Positions 27,563 through 35,091 of a stretch of 36,403 nucleotides of DNA are shown one piece after another; position 1 is the first letter of the stretch, and every line of letters begins with the position of its first letter. The stretch is from Acidobacteriota bacterium. GTDB taxonomy: Bacteria > Acidobacteriota > Terriglobia > UBA7540. The notes below the pieces were generated by a model that saw only the letters and a program-made list of their open reading frames with translations, ran no database searches and was not told the origin of the DNA. The stretch covers positions 1-36,403 of the forward strand of contig QHZO01000057.1 of NCBI GenBank assembly GCA_003224695.1, in the 5' to 3' direction. A program made the position numbers and the translations under genes.

Positions 27563-28477
27563 TCACGGCGCACTTCCTCCGGCGGAACTCCGTCCCGATT
27601 TGGCCATCGCCACGAAAATCCCCCGCAGCGACATCGGCGTAAGAGTCACATCCCGCACGCGGGGAAAAAGTTTTCGGATTTGTGTCTCCGTCCGCTCTTT
27701 GTCGAAACGGCTTTCGACAAACCGCAATACGACTCCAGCCGATGCCACCTGCATCCAGCTTTCCGGCCACTTCTCCTGAGGGGTCGGCGGGGTGTCAAAA
27801 GTCAACTCCACTTCCCGAAAGCGTTCACTCAGCGCTGCCATTTCCTCGGAGAACAGCAGGCGTCCCTCTTCCAGGTAACCGATGTGGCTGGCAAGGTTCT
27901 CAATCTCAGCCAGATCGTGCGATGAAACAAGGATCGTTGCTTCCGAGGTCCGCTCCAGCATCCCTTCAATCAATTGGTCGCGGACCAGCGGGTCGAGCCC
28001 GCCAAACGGCTCATCCAGCACGATCAGCTTGGGGTGGTAAGCGAGAGCGCTCAGCATGGCGGCCTTCATCCGCATGCCGCGAGAGAGATTCGCGAGCTTT
28101 CGGTCCAGAGGCAAATCGAGCTGCTTGACCAGTTCACCTTCAAGGATTCGGTCCCAGATGGGATAAAACGGTCTGAGGTAGGAGAGGAATTGGTCAATTC
28201 GCATCCAGCCTGGCAATTCCTGGTTCTCGGACACGTAACCAATGGATGTGAACGCCCGCCCGGCGATGTGCGTGGAGTCTGTGCCCAATACCTCGGCGCG
28301 GCCGCTTGTCGGCGGGAAGATGTTCATCAAGACCTTGATGGCGGTCGTCTTGCCCGCGCCATTCGGGCCAACCAGAGCGTAAATCGCGCCGTCTGGGACT
28401 TCCAGGTTGACATTGTTCACCGCTATGACCTTGCGGAACTTCTTGAGCAGATTCTCGGTCCGAATGGCGCAGTTCAT
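27563..28477 (-). CDS. ABC transporter ATP-binding protein
   Basis: LVGPNGAGKTTAIKVLMNIF (Walker A), NLSRGMRMK (signature-like), LIVLDEPFGGLDP (Walker B), VSSHDLAEIE. Confidence 0.95.
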   Translation of the reverse strand: MNCAIRTENLLKKFRKVIAVNNVNLEVPDGAIYALVGPNGAGKTTAIKVLMNIFPPTSGRAEVLGTDSTHIAGRAFTSIGYVSENQELPGWMRIDQFLSYLRPFYPIWDRILEGELVKQLDLPLDRKLANLSRGMRMKAAMLSALAYHPKLIVLDEPFGGLDPLVRDQLIEGMLERTSEATILVSSHDLAEIENLASHIGYLEEGRLLFSEEMAALSERFREVELTFDTPPTPQEKWPESWMQVASAGVVLRFVESRFDKERTETQIRKLFPRVRDVTLTPMSLRGIFVAMAKSGRSSAGGSAP

Positions 28478-28893
28478 CGCCGTCCGCCTCCCCCCCGGCC
28501 AGTGGCCGCCGGTCCGCCGCTCAACCGCGCCCAGTGTGTCGAGACTGCGGCAACTATGTCATCCAACCCGATTCCCAGACTCTTGGCTTCCACGACGAGT
28601 TCTTCAATTTCCTCGCCAAGCCAATGCGTCCGTTCGGCGGCGGTCGATTCCGGTAATACGGCGACCACGGTTCCGACGCCGGGCTTTGTCTCCAGAAGAT
28701 TTGCTGAAACCAAGTTCGCAACAACTTTGTGCGCTGTATTGGGATTGATCTTAAGTTCTCTGCTCAAGGTCCGCACCGAGGGGAACGTGTCTCCGGGGCG
28801 CAAGCGCCCCGAAATGAAAGCCTTCTTGGCAGCGTAGACGATCTGCTCGTAGAGAGAAACGCCCGGCCGAAAATGGACTCGGAACGGAATCAT
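28474..28893 (-). CDS. GntR family (YtrA-type) transcriptional regulator
   Basis: VSLYEQIVYAAKKAFISGRLRPGDTFPSVRTLSRELKINPNTAHKVVANLVSANLLETKPGVGTVV; ATGA overlap with ABC ATPase. Confidence 0.92.
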   Translation of the reverse strand: MIPFRVHFRPGVSLYEQIVYAAKKAFISGRLRPGDTFPSVRTLSRELKINPNTAHKVVANLVSANLLETKPGVGTVVAVLPESTAAERTHWLGEEIEELVVEAKSLGIGLDDIVAAVSTHWARLSGGPAATGRGGGGRR

Positions 28894-28897
28894 CTGC

Positions 28898-28916
28898 GTA
28901 CTGTAACAGATAGTAC
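28898..28916. promoter_or_regulatory. candidate operator of the GntR-ABC operon
   Basis: Inverted repeat GTACTgtaacagatAGTAC 5 bp upstream of the gntR start codon. Confidence 0.45.
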
Positions 28917-29047
28917 ACCTAGATGGGAAATCATGAACTGGCGATCTGGGGTCATTCCGACTCCAGATCTTGCAGTAATGTTGGCGTACGGAAGGGCACG
29001 GGTTCAATCCGTCAGCCGACGGACCATCACAGCGGCTTAGAATTTCC

Positions 29048-29125
29048 CTTTCGTTTCGCGCCGCGAGCGGCGGATCAATATCGGCTCCAAATTGCAATCA
29101 TCCCGCTAGCGGCGCGAAACGAAAG
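29048..29125. repeat. long inverted repeat (23-bp arms, 22/23 matched, 32-nt spacer)
   Basis: CTTTCGTTTCGCGCCGCGAGCGG ... CCGCTAGCGGCGCGAAACGAAAG. Confidence 0.85.
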
Positions 29126-29147
29126 AAAAGCTGGGGGAGGCGCAATC

Positions 29148-29167
29148 GGCCCCGATGAATCGGGGCC
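29148..29167 (-). terminator. hairpin downstream of FG-GAP gene, possible terminator
   Basis: GGCCCCGAT-ga-ATCGGGGCC, perfect 9-bp stem, ~40 bp past the stop at 29206; no strong U tract. Confidence 0.45.
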
Positions 29168-29205
29168 CTTCCGCCGCCGCTTCGAACCTTCGTGAATGAT
29201 TCGGA

Positions 29206-30465
29206 CTAGGGGCCGAAATTTCCAGTGTTGAGCAGGATGGTCACGGTGTTGGTGTTAAGGTTGGTCACCGCCAGGTCGGGCCGGCCGTCGCCATTGAAGT
29301 CGCCTGCCGCGACCCAGTTGGGCGTAACTCCCGCGAGGGTATCAATGGGGGCTTGGAAAGTCCCATTCCCGTTGCCCAAGAGAATGCTGGCCGTATTGTC
29401 CTTCAGATTGGCGGTGGCGAGATCGGGCTTGCCATCGCTATTAAGGTCCGCCACGGCAACGGAGCCCGGGCCAAGTCCTGTGCCGTAGGGCGCGGGTCCC
29501 CCAAAAGTCCCATTGCCATTGCCGAGCAGCACGTTCACGGTACTGTCAAAGGCGCTTCCGACCGCGAAGTCGGCCTTTCCATTCCCAATGAAATCGCTTA
29601 CCGCCAGCGCGCTCGGCTGAGTTCCCGCGACGTAATCTATACGCGGCAGAAACGAACCATTGCCAACGCCCAGCAGAACACTCAAGCTGTTCGCGCCGGA
29701 ATTGGCGACCACCAAATCGAAAATTCCATCGCCGTTGAAATCGCCCGCCGCTATTGAAGAAGCGCCATTCCCTGTAGGTAAGGTTCCAAACGAGGTGAAA
29801 GTCCCGTTGCCGAGGCCCAGAAGAATGCTCACGGTGTTGTCGGAGTTATTGGCCACCGCGAGGTCTAGCCTGCCATCCCGATTGAAATCTCCGACGACCA
29901 CGGAGACGGGATGGTGGCCGACGGGGTAGTCCACGTGGGTTCTGAACGTCCCATTGCCATTGCCGAGGAGAATGCTCACGGTGTCGCCCGAGCCATTCGT
30001 CACCGCCAAATCCAGGTTGCCGTCCCCGTTGAAGTCGCCGACCGCCACCGAGTCGGGAGCGCTTCCCGTTCCGAAATCGACGCGAGTCCCGAAGGTGCCG
30101 TCTCCGTTCCCAAGGAGAATGCTGATGGTATTGGCGGAGCCGCCCGCCACCGCCAAGTCCAGCTTCCCATCTCCGTTGAAGTCACCCACCGCCACAAAGT
30201 TCGGGGCGCTGCCCGTGACAAATTCCGCGGACGTAAACGGCCCTGGGGGCGGCGGGGAGTTAGTCGTAGACGCTGTTGGCGAAGCGACACAACCGCCAGA
30301 GATAGCAGCGAGCAGAAGTAGGACCAAACGAACCGCAGCGGTTCGAGACGGTTTCAGAAACGTTCGAACGAATGGTGCCCTGCGGTTCTCAGGCCTCAAA
30401 GAGTCTCCTATGATGCAAGCGGGCGCTGGGGCGGCCTGCTGATTCTTAGCAGCAAAGCAAGCCAC
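29206..30465 (-). CDS. FG-GAP/VCBS repeat lipoprotein
   Basis: Lipobox-like LLLAAISGGC; ~7 repeats of VAVGDFNGDGKLDLAVA...ISILLGNGDGTF. N-terminal start (GTG 30465) lies in a repeat and is uncertain. Confidence 0.88.
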   Translation of the reverse strand: MACFAAKNQQAAPAPACIIGDSLRPENRRAPFVRTFLKPSRTAAVRLVLLLLAAISGGCVASPTASTTNSPPPPGPFTSAEFVTGSAPNFVAVGDFNGDGKLDLAVAGGSANTISILLGNGDGTFGTRVDFGTGSAPDSVAVGDFNGDGNLDLAVTNGSGDTVSILLGNGNGTFRTHVDYPVGHHPVSVVVGDFNRDGRLDLAVANNSDNTVSILLGLGNGTFTSFGTLPTGNGASSIAAGDFNGDGIFDLVVANSGANSLSVLLGVGNGSFLPRIDYVAGTQPSALAVSDFIGNGKADFAVGSAFDSTVNVLLGNGNGTFGGPAPYGTGLGPGSVAVADLNSDGKPDLATANLKDNTASILLGNGNGTFQAPIDTLAGVTPNWVAAGDFNGDGRPDLAVTNLNTNTVTILLNTGNFGP

Positions 30466-30493
30466 CGTAGGGGCAATTCATGAATTGCCCCTA
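30465..30493. repeat. palindromic intergenic repeat
   Basis: GTAGGGGCAATTCATGAATTGCCCCTAA; near-perfect palindrome starting with the same GTAGGGGC as the 16590 element. Confidence 0.7.
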
Positions 30494-30589
30494 ATTCTCC
30501 AACAGCAGCCGGCTCGCCCTTACTTCCCCCACACGCTGATTCTATATCCACACCGGCTTAGGAAGCGAAGAAGTTCTTTCGAAGGAGTC

Positions 30590-30699
30590 GGTAGTGTCTC
30601 AATTTGATCATCCTGTAGCGGCGGTCTATGACCGCCGACCTTTCTATTTAATCATTTCGGCGCTCATAGAGCGCCGCTCCAGCAAACCGAGACACTGCC
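30590..30699. mobile_element. MITE-like element, copy 3 (110 bp)
   Basis: TIRs GGTAGTGTCTCAATTTG / CAAACCGAGACACTGCC; two internal hairpins; flanked by perfect 8-bp direct repeat AAGGAGTC (30582-30589, 30700-30707). Confidence 0.85.
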
Positions 30700-30760
30700 A
30701 AGGAGTCGGTGCGATTGACAAGCCCGCCTGCTCCGCTAGAATGTCAGCGACCTCTCGCAT

Positions 30761-31552
30761 ATGCCTCTACCCCGAGTTTCGGTGGTTCAATACCTCAACA
30801 CAGCCCCGCTGATTTGGGGAATGGTCAAAGGGGAACAGCAGGGGAAGTTTGAGCTCTCGTTCACGACGCCCGCGGCCTGCGCGGAGGCGGTGCGCGAGCG
30901 GCAAGCCGACCTCGGCATCATCCCTTCCATCGAGTACCAGCGCATCGAGCACGCCCAAATCCTGGCCGGAATCTCGATAGCCTCGAAGAACCAGGTCAAA
31001 AGCGTCTTGCTGCTCTCGAATGTTCCCATCGAAAAAGTGTCCAGCGTGGCCCTGGACAATTCCTCGCGAAGTTCGGCGGCGCTCGTGCTTGTCCTGATGC
31101 GCAAGTTCTATTCTCGCTTCTTTACCGCGACTGCGTCGGCGCCGCAGCCCGACGAGATGCTCCAGCGGGCCGACGCCGCCTTGGTCATCGGGGACCCGGC
31201 GCTCGTCTACCGCGGCCAGGCAGCGCACGTTTACGACCTCGCCGCAGAGTGGAAGAAATTCACCGGCCTTCCTTTCGTTTTCGCGCTTTGGGTGGGCCAC
31301 GAGGACTCGAGAATCGGCAAATTTCGCAAAGATTTCGAAGCTTCGCGCGACTATGGCTTGGCGCACGTGGATGAAATCGCCGCTGAATATGGACCGAAGC
31401 TCGGATTAACCCCGGAGGCGGTGAAGGTTTACTTGACCTCGAATATTGATTATTCTTTGGACGAGGACAACCGCAATGGCTTGCGGATGTTCTTTAGGCT
31501 GGCGCGCGAGGCGGGGATTATTCCAGTCGAGAAGGAATTGAAGTTCGCGTAA
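30761..31552 (+). CDS. mqnA: menaquinone biosynthesis protein MqnA (chorismate dehydratase, futalosine pathway)
   Basis: RVSVVQYLNTAPLIWGM, ADLGIIPSIEYQRI, SVALDNSSRSSAALV, ADAALVIGDPAL; followed by mqnC. Confidence 0.92.
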   Translation: MPLPRVSVVQYLNTAPLIWGMVKGEQQGKFELSFTTPAACAEAVRERQADLGIIPSIEYQRIEHAQILAGISIASKNQVKSVLLLSNVPIEKVSSVALDNSSRSSAALVLVLMRKFYSRFFTATASAPQPDEMLQRADAALVIGDPALVYRGQAAHVYDLAAEWKKFTGLPFVFALWVGHEDSRIGKFRKDFEASRDYGLAHVDEIAAEYGPKLGLTPEAVKVYLTSNIDYSLDEDNRNGLRMFFRLAREAGIIPVEKELKFA

Positions 31553-31569
31553 GAGCGAGAACGGTTTCA

Positions 31570-31651
31570 CGCAAAGACGCCAAGCACGCCAAGCGCGCAA
31601 AGCAAAAAGCGCGACTTGCTTTGCGACTCTCCGCGCCTTGGCGCCTTTGCG
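31570..31651. repeat. nested long hairpin repeat between mqnA and mqnC
   Basis: CGCAAAGaCGCCAAG (31570-31584) pairs with CTTGGCGcCTTTGCG (31637-31651); inner CGCAAAGC / GCTTTGCG. Confidence 0.8.
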
Positions 31652-31697
31652 AGAGGCTCTTGGTGGTTCTGCATTTTGCGGGTTTACACGGTGCTTG

Positions 31698-32735
31698 ATG
31701 AGAATCTCACCTGACCAGGCGCTTGACCTTCTTCGCTCCGACGACCTTATCGGTGTCGGCATGGAAGCCGATACGGTCCGCCGGAAACTTCATCCGGGGA
31801 ACGTTGTCACCTACCAGATTGACCGCAACATTAATTACACGAATTTCTGCACGGAATATTGTTCCTTCTGCGCGTTTTATCGTCCTGCGGGCTCGCCCGA
31901 GGGATACGTCCAACCGCTCGAGTCCATTTTTCAAAAGATTGACGAGACGCTCGCGCTTGGCGGGACGGGAATCCTGATGCAGGGCGGGCTCCACCCGTCG
32001 CTCCGAATGGACTATTACGAAAACCTGCTCGGCTCGGTCAAGGCGCGGTATCCGCAATTGCACCTGCACTGTTTTTCCGCGCCCGAAATTTTGAATATCG
32101 CCGAGCTCGAAGGCCTGAGCATCCGCGACACCATTGCGCGGCTCCGCGACGCGGGGCTCGATTCGATTCCGGGCGCCGGCGCCGAAATCCTCGACGATGA
32201 AGTGCGGCGCCGGATCGCGCGGCTCAAGTGCTCGACCGAGGAGTGGCTCCAGGTCCACCGCACCGCGCACGCCTTGGGCCTGCGCACAACCGCCACCATG
32301 ATGTTCGGCTGCGGGGAGACGCTCGAGCACCGCATTCGGCACTTCGAGCGCATCCGAAACCTCCAGGACGAGACGGGCGGTTTTACGGCTTTCATCCCCT
32401 GGTTTTTCCAGCGCGAGAACACTTCGCTCGGCCGCTTTGTCAAGGAAGAAACCACGGCCGTGGATTACCTGAAGACGCTCGCCGTCTCGCGCATTTACCT
32501 CGACAACATCCTGAACGTTCAGGCGTCGTGGCTGACGCCCGGCCACAAGATTTGCCAGATCGCGCTGCGTTTTGGCGGGAACGACGTCGGCTCCATCCTC
32601 ATTGAAGAAAACGTGGTCAGCGCCGCCGGATGCCATAACACTTCGACCGAAGACCAGTTGCGCGCGATGATTCGCGACGCCGGCTTCCGCCCCATCAAAC
32701 GCGATACGCTCTACCGAAAATACTTCCTGAATTAG
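31698..32735 (+). CDS. mqnC: cyclic dehypoxanthine futalosine synthase MqnC (radical SAM)
   Basis: NYTNFCTEYCSFCAFYRP (CxxxCxxC), GGTGILMQGGLHP, FCxPEILNIAE-like, PWFFQRENTSLG. Confidence 0.94.
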   Translation: MRISPDQALDLLRSDDLIGVGMEADTVRRKLHPGNVVTYQIDRNINYTNFCTEYCSFCAFYRPAGSPEGYVQPLESIFQKIDETLALGGTGILMQGGLHPSLRMDYYENLLGSVKARYPQLHLHCFSAPEILNIAELEGLSIRDTIARLRDAGLDSIPGAGAEILDDEVRRRIARLKCSTEEWLQVHRTAHALGLRTTATMMFGCGETLEHRIRHFERIRNLQDETGGFTAFIPWFFQRENTSLGRFVKEETTAVDYLKTLAVSRIYLDNILNVQASWLTPGHKICQIALRFGGNDVGSILIEENVVSAAGCHNTSTEDQLRAMIRDAGFRPIKRDTLYRKYFLN

Positions 32736-32848
32736 CGAGAGAGTTTAAGGAAGCGGGTCGCCTCGTGTGCGGCATAAATTGCTAAGTCTTTTCACTCGCC
32801 GCCGGGGTTAGAATGCCCCTGCCTGTGGCGCAAGGTTTGAGGCCTTCA

Positions 32849-33232
32849 ATGCTCTATCAGTTAAAAACCCGCAAAAAGATTTTAGACGTTGCTCGCGACT
32901 TGGAAGCTGCGGCGCAGCGGCACAAGTTCGGCATAATGGGCGTTATTGACCTCAGGGCGAAGATGCAGGAAAAGGGGGTTGCGTACGACCGCGACTGCCT
33001 AATCGTCGAAGTGTGCAATCCGCAGCAGGCGAAAAAGGTGCTGGAGAACCATCCGGAGATTTCAACGGTGCTGCCGTGTAGAATCTCGCTGTATGCAGAG
33101 GGCGGCGAAGTGGTAGTGGCCACAATCAAGCCGACGGCGATGATGGAGATGTTCCGCGCCGCCGGGCTCGACGAGACGGCGCGCGACGTCGAGCGGACGC
33201 TCACGGTGATTATGGAAGAAGCTTGCCGCTGA
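32849..33232 (+). CDS. DUF302 domain protein
   Basis: FGIMGVIDLRAKMQEKGVAYDRDCLIVEVCNPQQAKKVLENHPEISTVLPCRISLYAEGGEVVVATIKPTAMMEMF. Confidence 0.85.
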   Translation: MLYQLKTRKKILDVARDLEAAAQRHKFGIMGVIDLRAKMQEKGVAYDRDCLIVEVCNPQQAKKVLENHPEISTVLPCRISLYAEGGEVVVATIKPTAMMEMFRAAGLDETARDVERTLTVIMEEACR

Positions 33233-33254
33233 CTTGCCAAAATCGGGGGAGAGT

Positions 33255-34604
33255 ATGGACATGACGAGGCGCGGTTGGCTGAAAAGCGCGGTCGGACTGG
33301 CTGCCACATCCGCCGTTCGCTCCGAACCACTTCCTGCGCAGGAGCCCGCCCGCCCAAAGCTTTACATTGTCCTTTGGTTTGACACCGAGGACTACATTCT
33401 GCCCCAAAGCGATGACGCGGCCAAACGCATTGCCGCGTTTCTGACCAGCCAGCGTGTCCGCGCCACGTTCAAGGTGGTCGGCGAGAAGGGCCGCACACTC
33501 GAGCGGCGCGGCCGAAGCGACGTCATCGGCGCGCTGCGCGAGCACGAAATCGGCTACCACTCGAATACCCACAGCCAGCACCCGACGGTCGCCCCCGGCT
33601 TCGACGACCTAAAGCGCATCTTTGGCCAGACTCCCACCTGCTACGGCCAGCCGGGAAACTCCTGGGCGCCCGAATGCCACGGCGCGCTTGAAAAATGGGG
33701 CGTGCGCGTGTATCTGGACGAAGCCCAACACGTGGGGCTCGACGGGAAACCGTTTTGGTACGGCGGCCTGCTGAACATCTTCAATTTGCCCGACGGTGTT
33801 AAGCTTCGGCCGAGCGATGACTGGTCGAACCTCGACAAGGCCAAGGCGGATTTCCAGGAAATCTATTCCCGCGCGACTTCGGCCGCGCCGGGCGGCCTCC
33901 TGAGCCTCTATTTTCATCCCTGCGAATTCATCCACCAGGCGTTTTGGGACGCCGTCAATTTCTCGAACGGCGCGAACCCGGCGCCCGCGGATTGGAAACT
34001 GCCACCGATGGTTCCTGCCGAGAAAAGCGAGCAGCACTTCAAGTATCTGGAAAACCTCGTCGTTTATATGAAGTCGTTTCCCGACGCGCAATTCGTCACC
34101 GCTTCAGAAGTCCTGAAGCTTCATCCTGACTCGGCAAAGATGCGCCCGTTCACGCTGACGGACATACAGGAAATCGCTCCGGCTTCAGCCGGCGGCGCCA
34201 CGTTTTACACTGGGCCTGATTACGCTCTGACGGCCGGTGAAATCCTCGTGGTCTTGAACAAGTTTGTCGCCGGCATCGTTCGTAAGCGCTCGGCGGAGGC
34301 CATCTTGCTTGACCGCACGGTTCTTGGCCCGGGTTCGGCTGCGCCGGAGCTTCGGAGTCCCATGGAATTTTCCTGGAGCGAATTCGAGCGAGCCTTGCTC
34401 GACACCGCCGACCAGCTTGAGCGCACGCACCAGGTGCCCGTGGCGGTTTGGTTCGGAAGCACCGCCGTGCCGCCGGAAAGCTACTTGGCCGCGGTGGCCC
34501 AAGTCTGCACCACGCTGATTTCACGAAGCGAGCCGCCCGCTAAGGTGACCGTCGCTCCCTCGAAACTTGTGGCGGCGAAGTATGTGGCCGAAGACACACC
34601 GTAA
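33255..34604 (+). CDS. polysaccharide deacetylase family protein, Tat-like signal
   Basis: MTRRGWLKSAVGLAATSAV; YIVLWFDTED, HEIGYHSNTHSQHP, LYFHPCEF NodB-like motifs. Confidence 0.85.
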   Translation: MDMTRRGWLKSAVGLAATSAVRSEPLPAQEPARPKLYIVLWFDTEDYILPQSDDAAKRIAAFLTSQRVRATFKVVGEKGRTLERRGRSDVIGALREHEIGYHSNTHSQHPTVAPGFDDLKRIFGQTPTCYGQPGNSWAPECHGALEKWGVRVYLDEAQHVGLDGKPFWYGGLLNIFNLPDGVKLRPSDDWSNLDKAKADFQEIYSRATSAAPGGLLSLYFHPCEFIHQAFWDAVNFSNGANPAPADWKLPPMVPAEKSEQHFKYLENLVVYMKSFPDAQFVTASEVLKLHPDSAKMRPFTLTDIQEIAPASAGGATFYTGPDYALTAGEILVVLNKFVAGIVRKRSAEAILLDRTVLGPGSAAPELRSPMEFSWSEFERALLDTADQLERTHQVPVAVWFGSTAVPPESYLAAVAQVCTTLISRSEPPAKVTVAPSKLVAAKYVAEDTP

Positions 34605-34883
34605 CTCTGGGATTGGCCGATCTTTCCGCGCGGGTTTCATTCCGCTCAACTGATGGACCTGGCGCGCCTCCAGGCTTGGACGCTCAAACCCGCGCAACTG
34701 AGCCCGGGGCGTTGAGGGTTGCACCTGTAGCGGTGGTCTATGACCGCCGAAAAGATCGAAAATCAAGACGGCGGTCCCCGGCCCCGCCGGGGCAAGTTCC
34801 GGCCGCCGCAGCATCCGCCTGCTGCTCCAAGCGCGCTTTCGCATAGAGAGGGAAATTTATTCGTGAAATAGGGTTTTTCCCCA

Positions 34884-34912
34884 TTGACAAACAATACCCA
34901 CAGTGTTATGAA
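34884..34912 (+). promoter_or_regulatory. candidate sigma-70 promoter for TonB receptor gene
   Basis: TTGACA-17 nt-TATGAA, ~180 bp upstream of ATG 35092. Confidence 0.5.
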
Positions 34913-35091
34913 AACAGACAGTTTGGCGGCCAACCGGGTAGTTGTGCGCTTTTGCGTCGGGATAAAGTCATCGGCGTGAGGGTTCCCAAGAAGCGTTCTG
35001 TTCGTCGGCCGACGGCCTGAAGGCCGCGGATGTAGTGTGCGCGTGGCCCGGGTGTGCGCAGCATGAGCGTATTTCTTAATTGAGGAGGAAC

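Noticed and set aside
29206-30465. Possible CRISPR or DNA tandem array because of periodic motifs
   Set aside because: Periodicity (~150 bp) comes from FG-GAP protein repeats; no short identical repeats with unique spacers.
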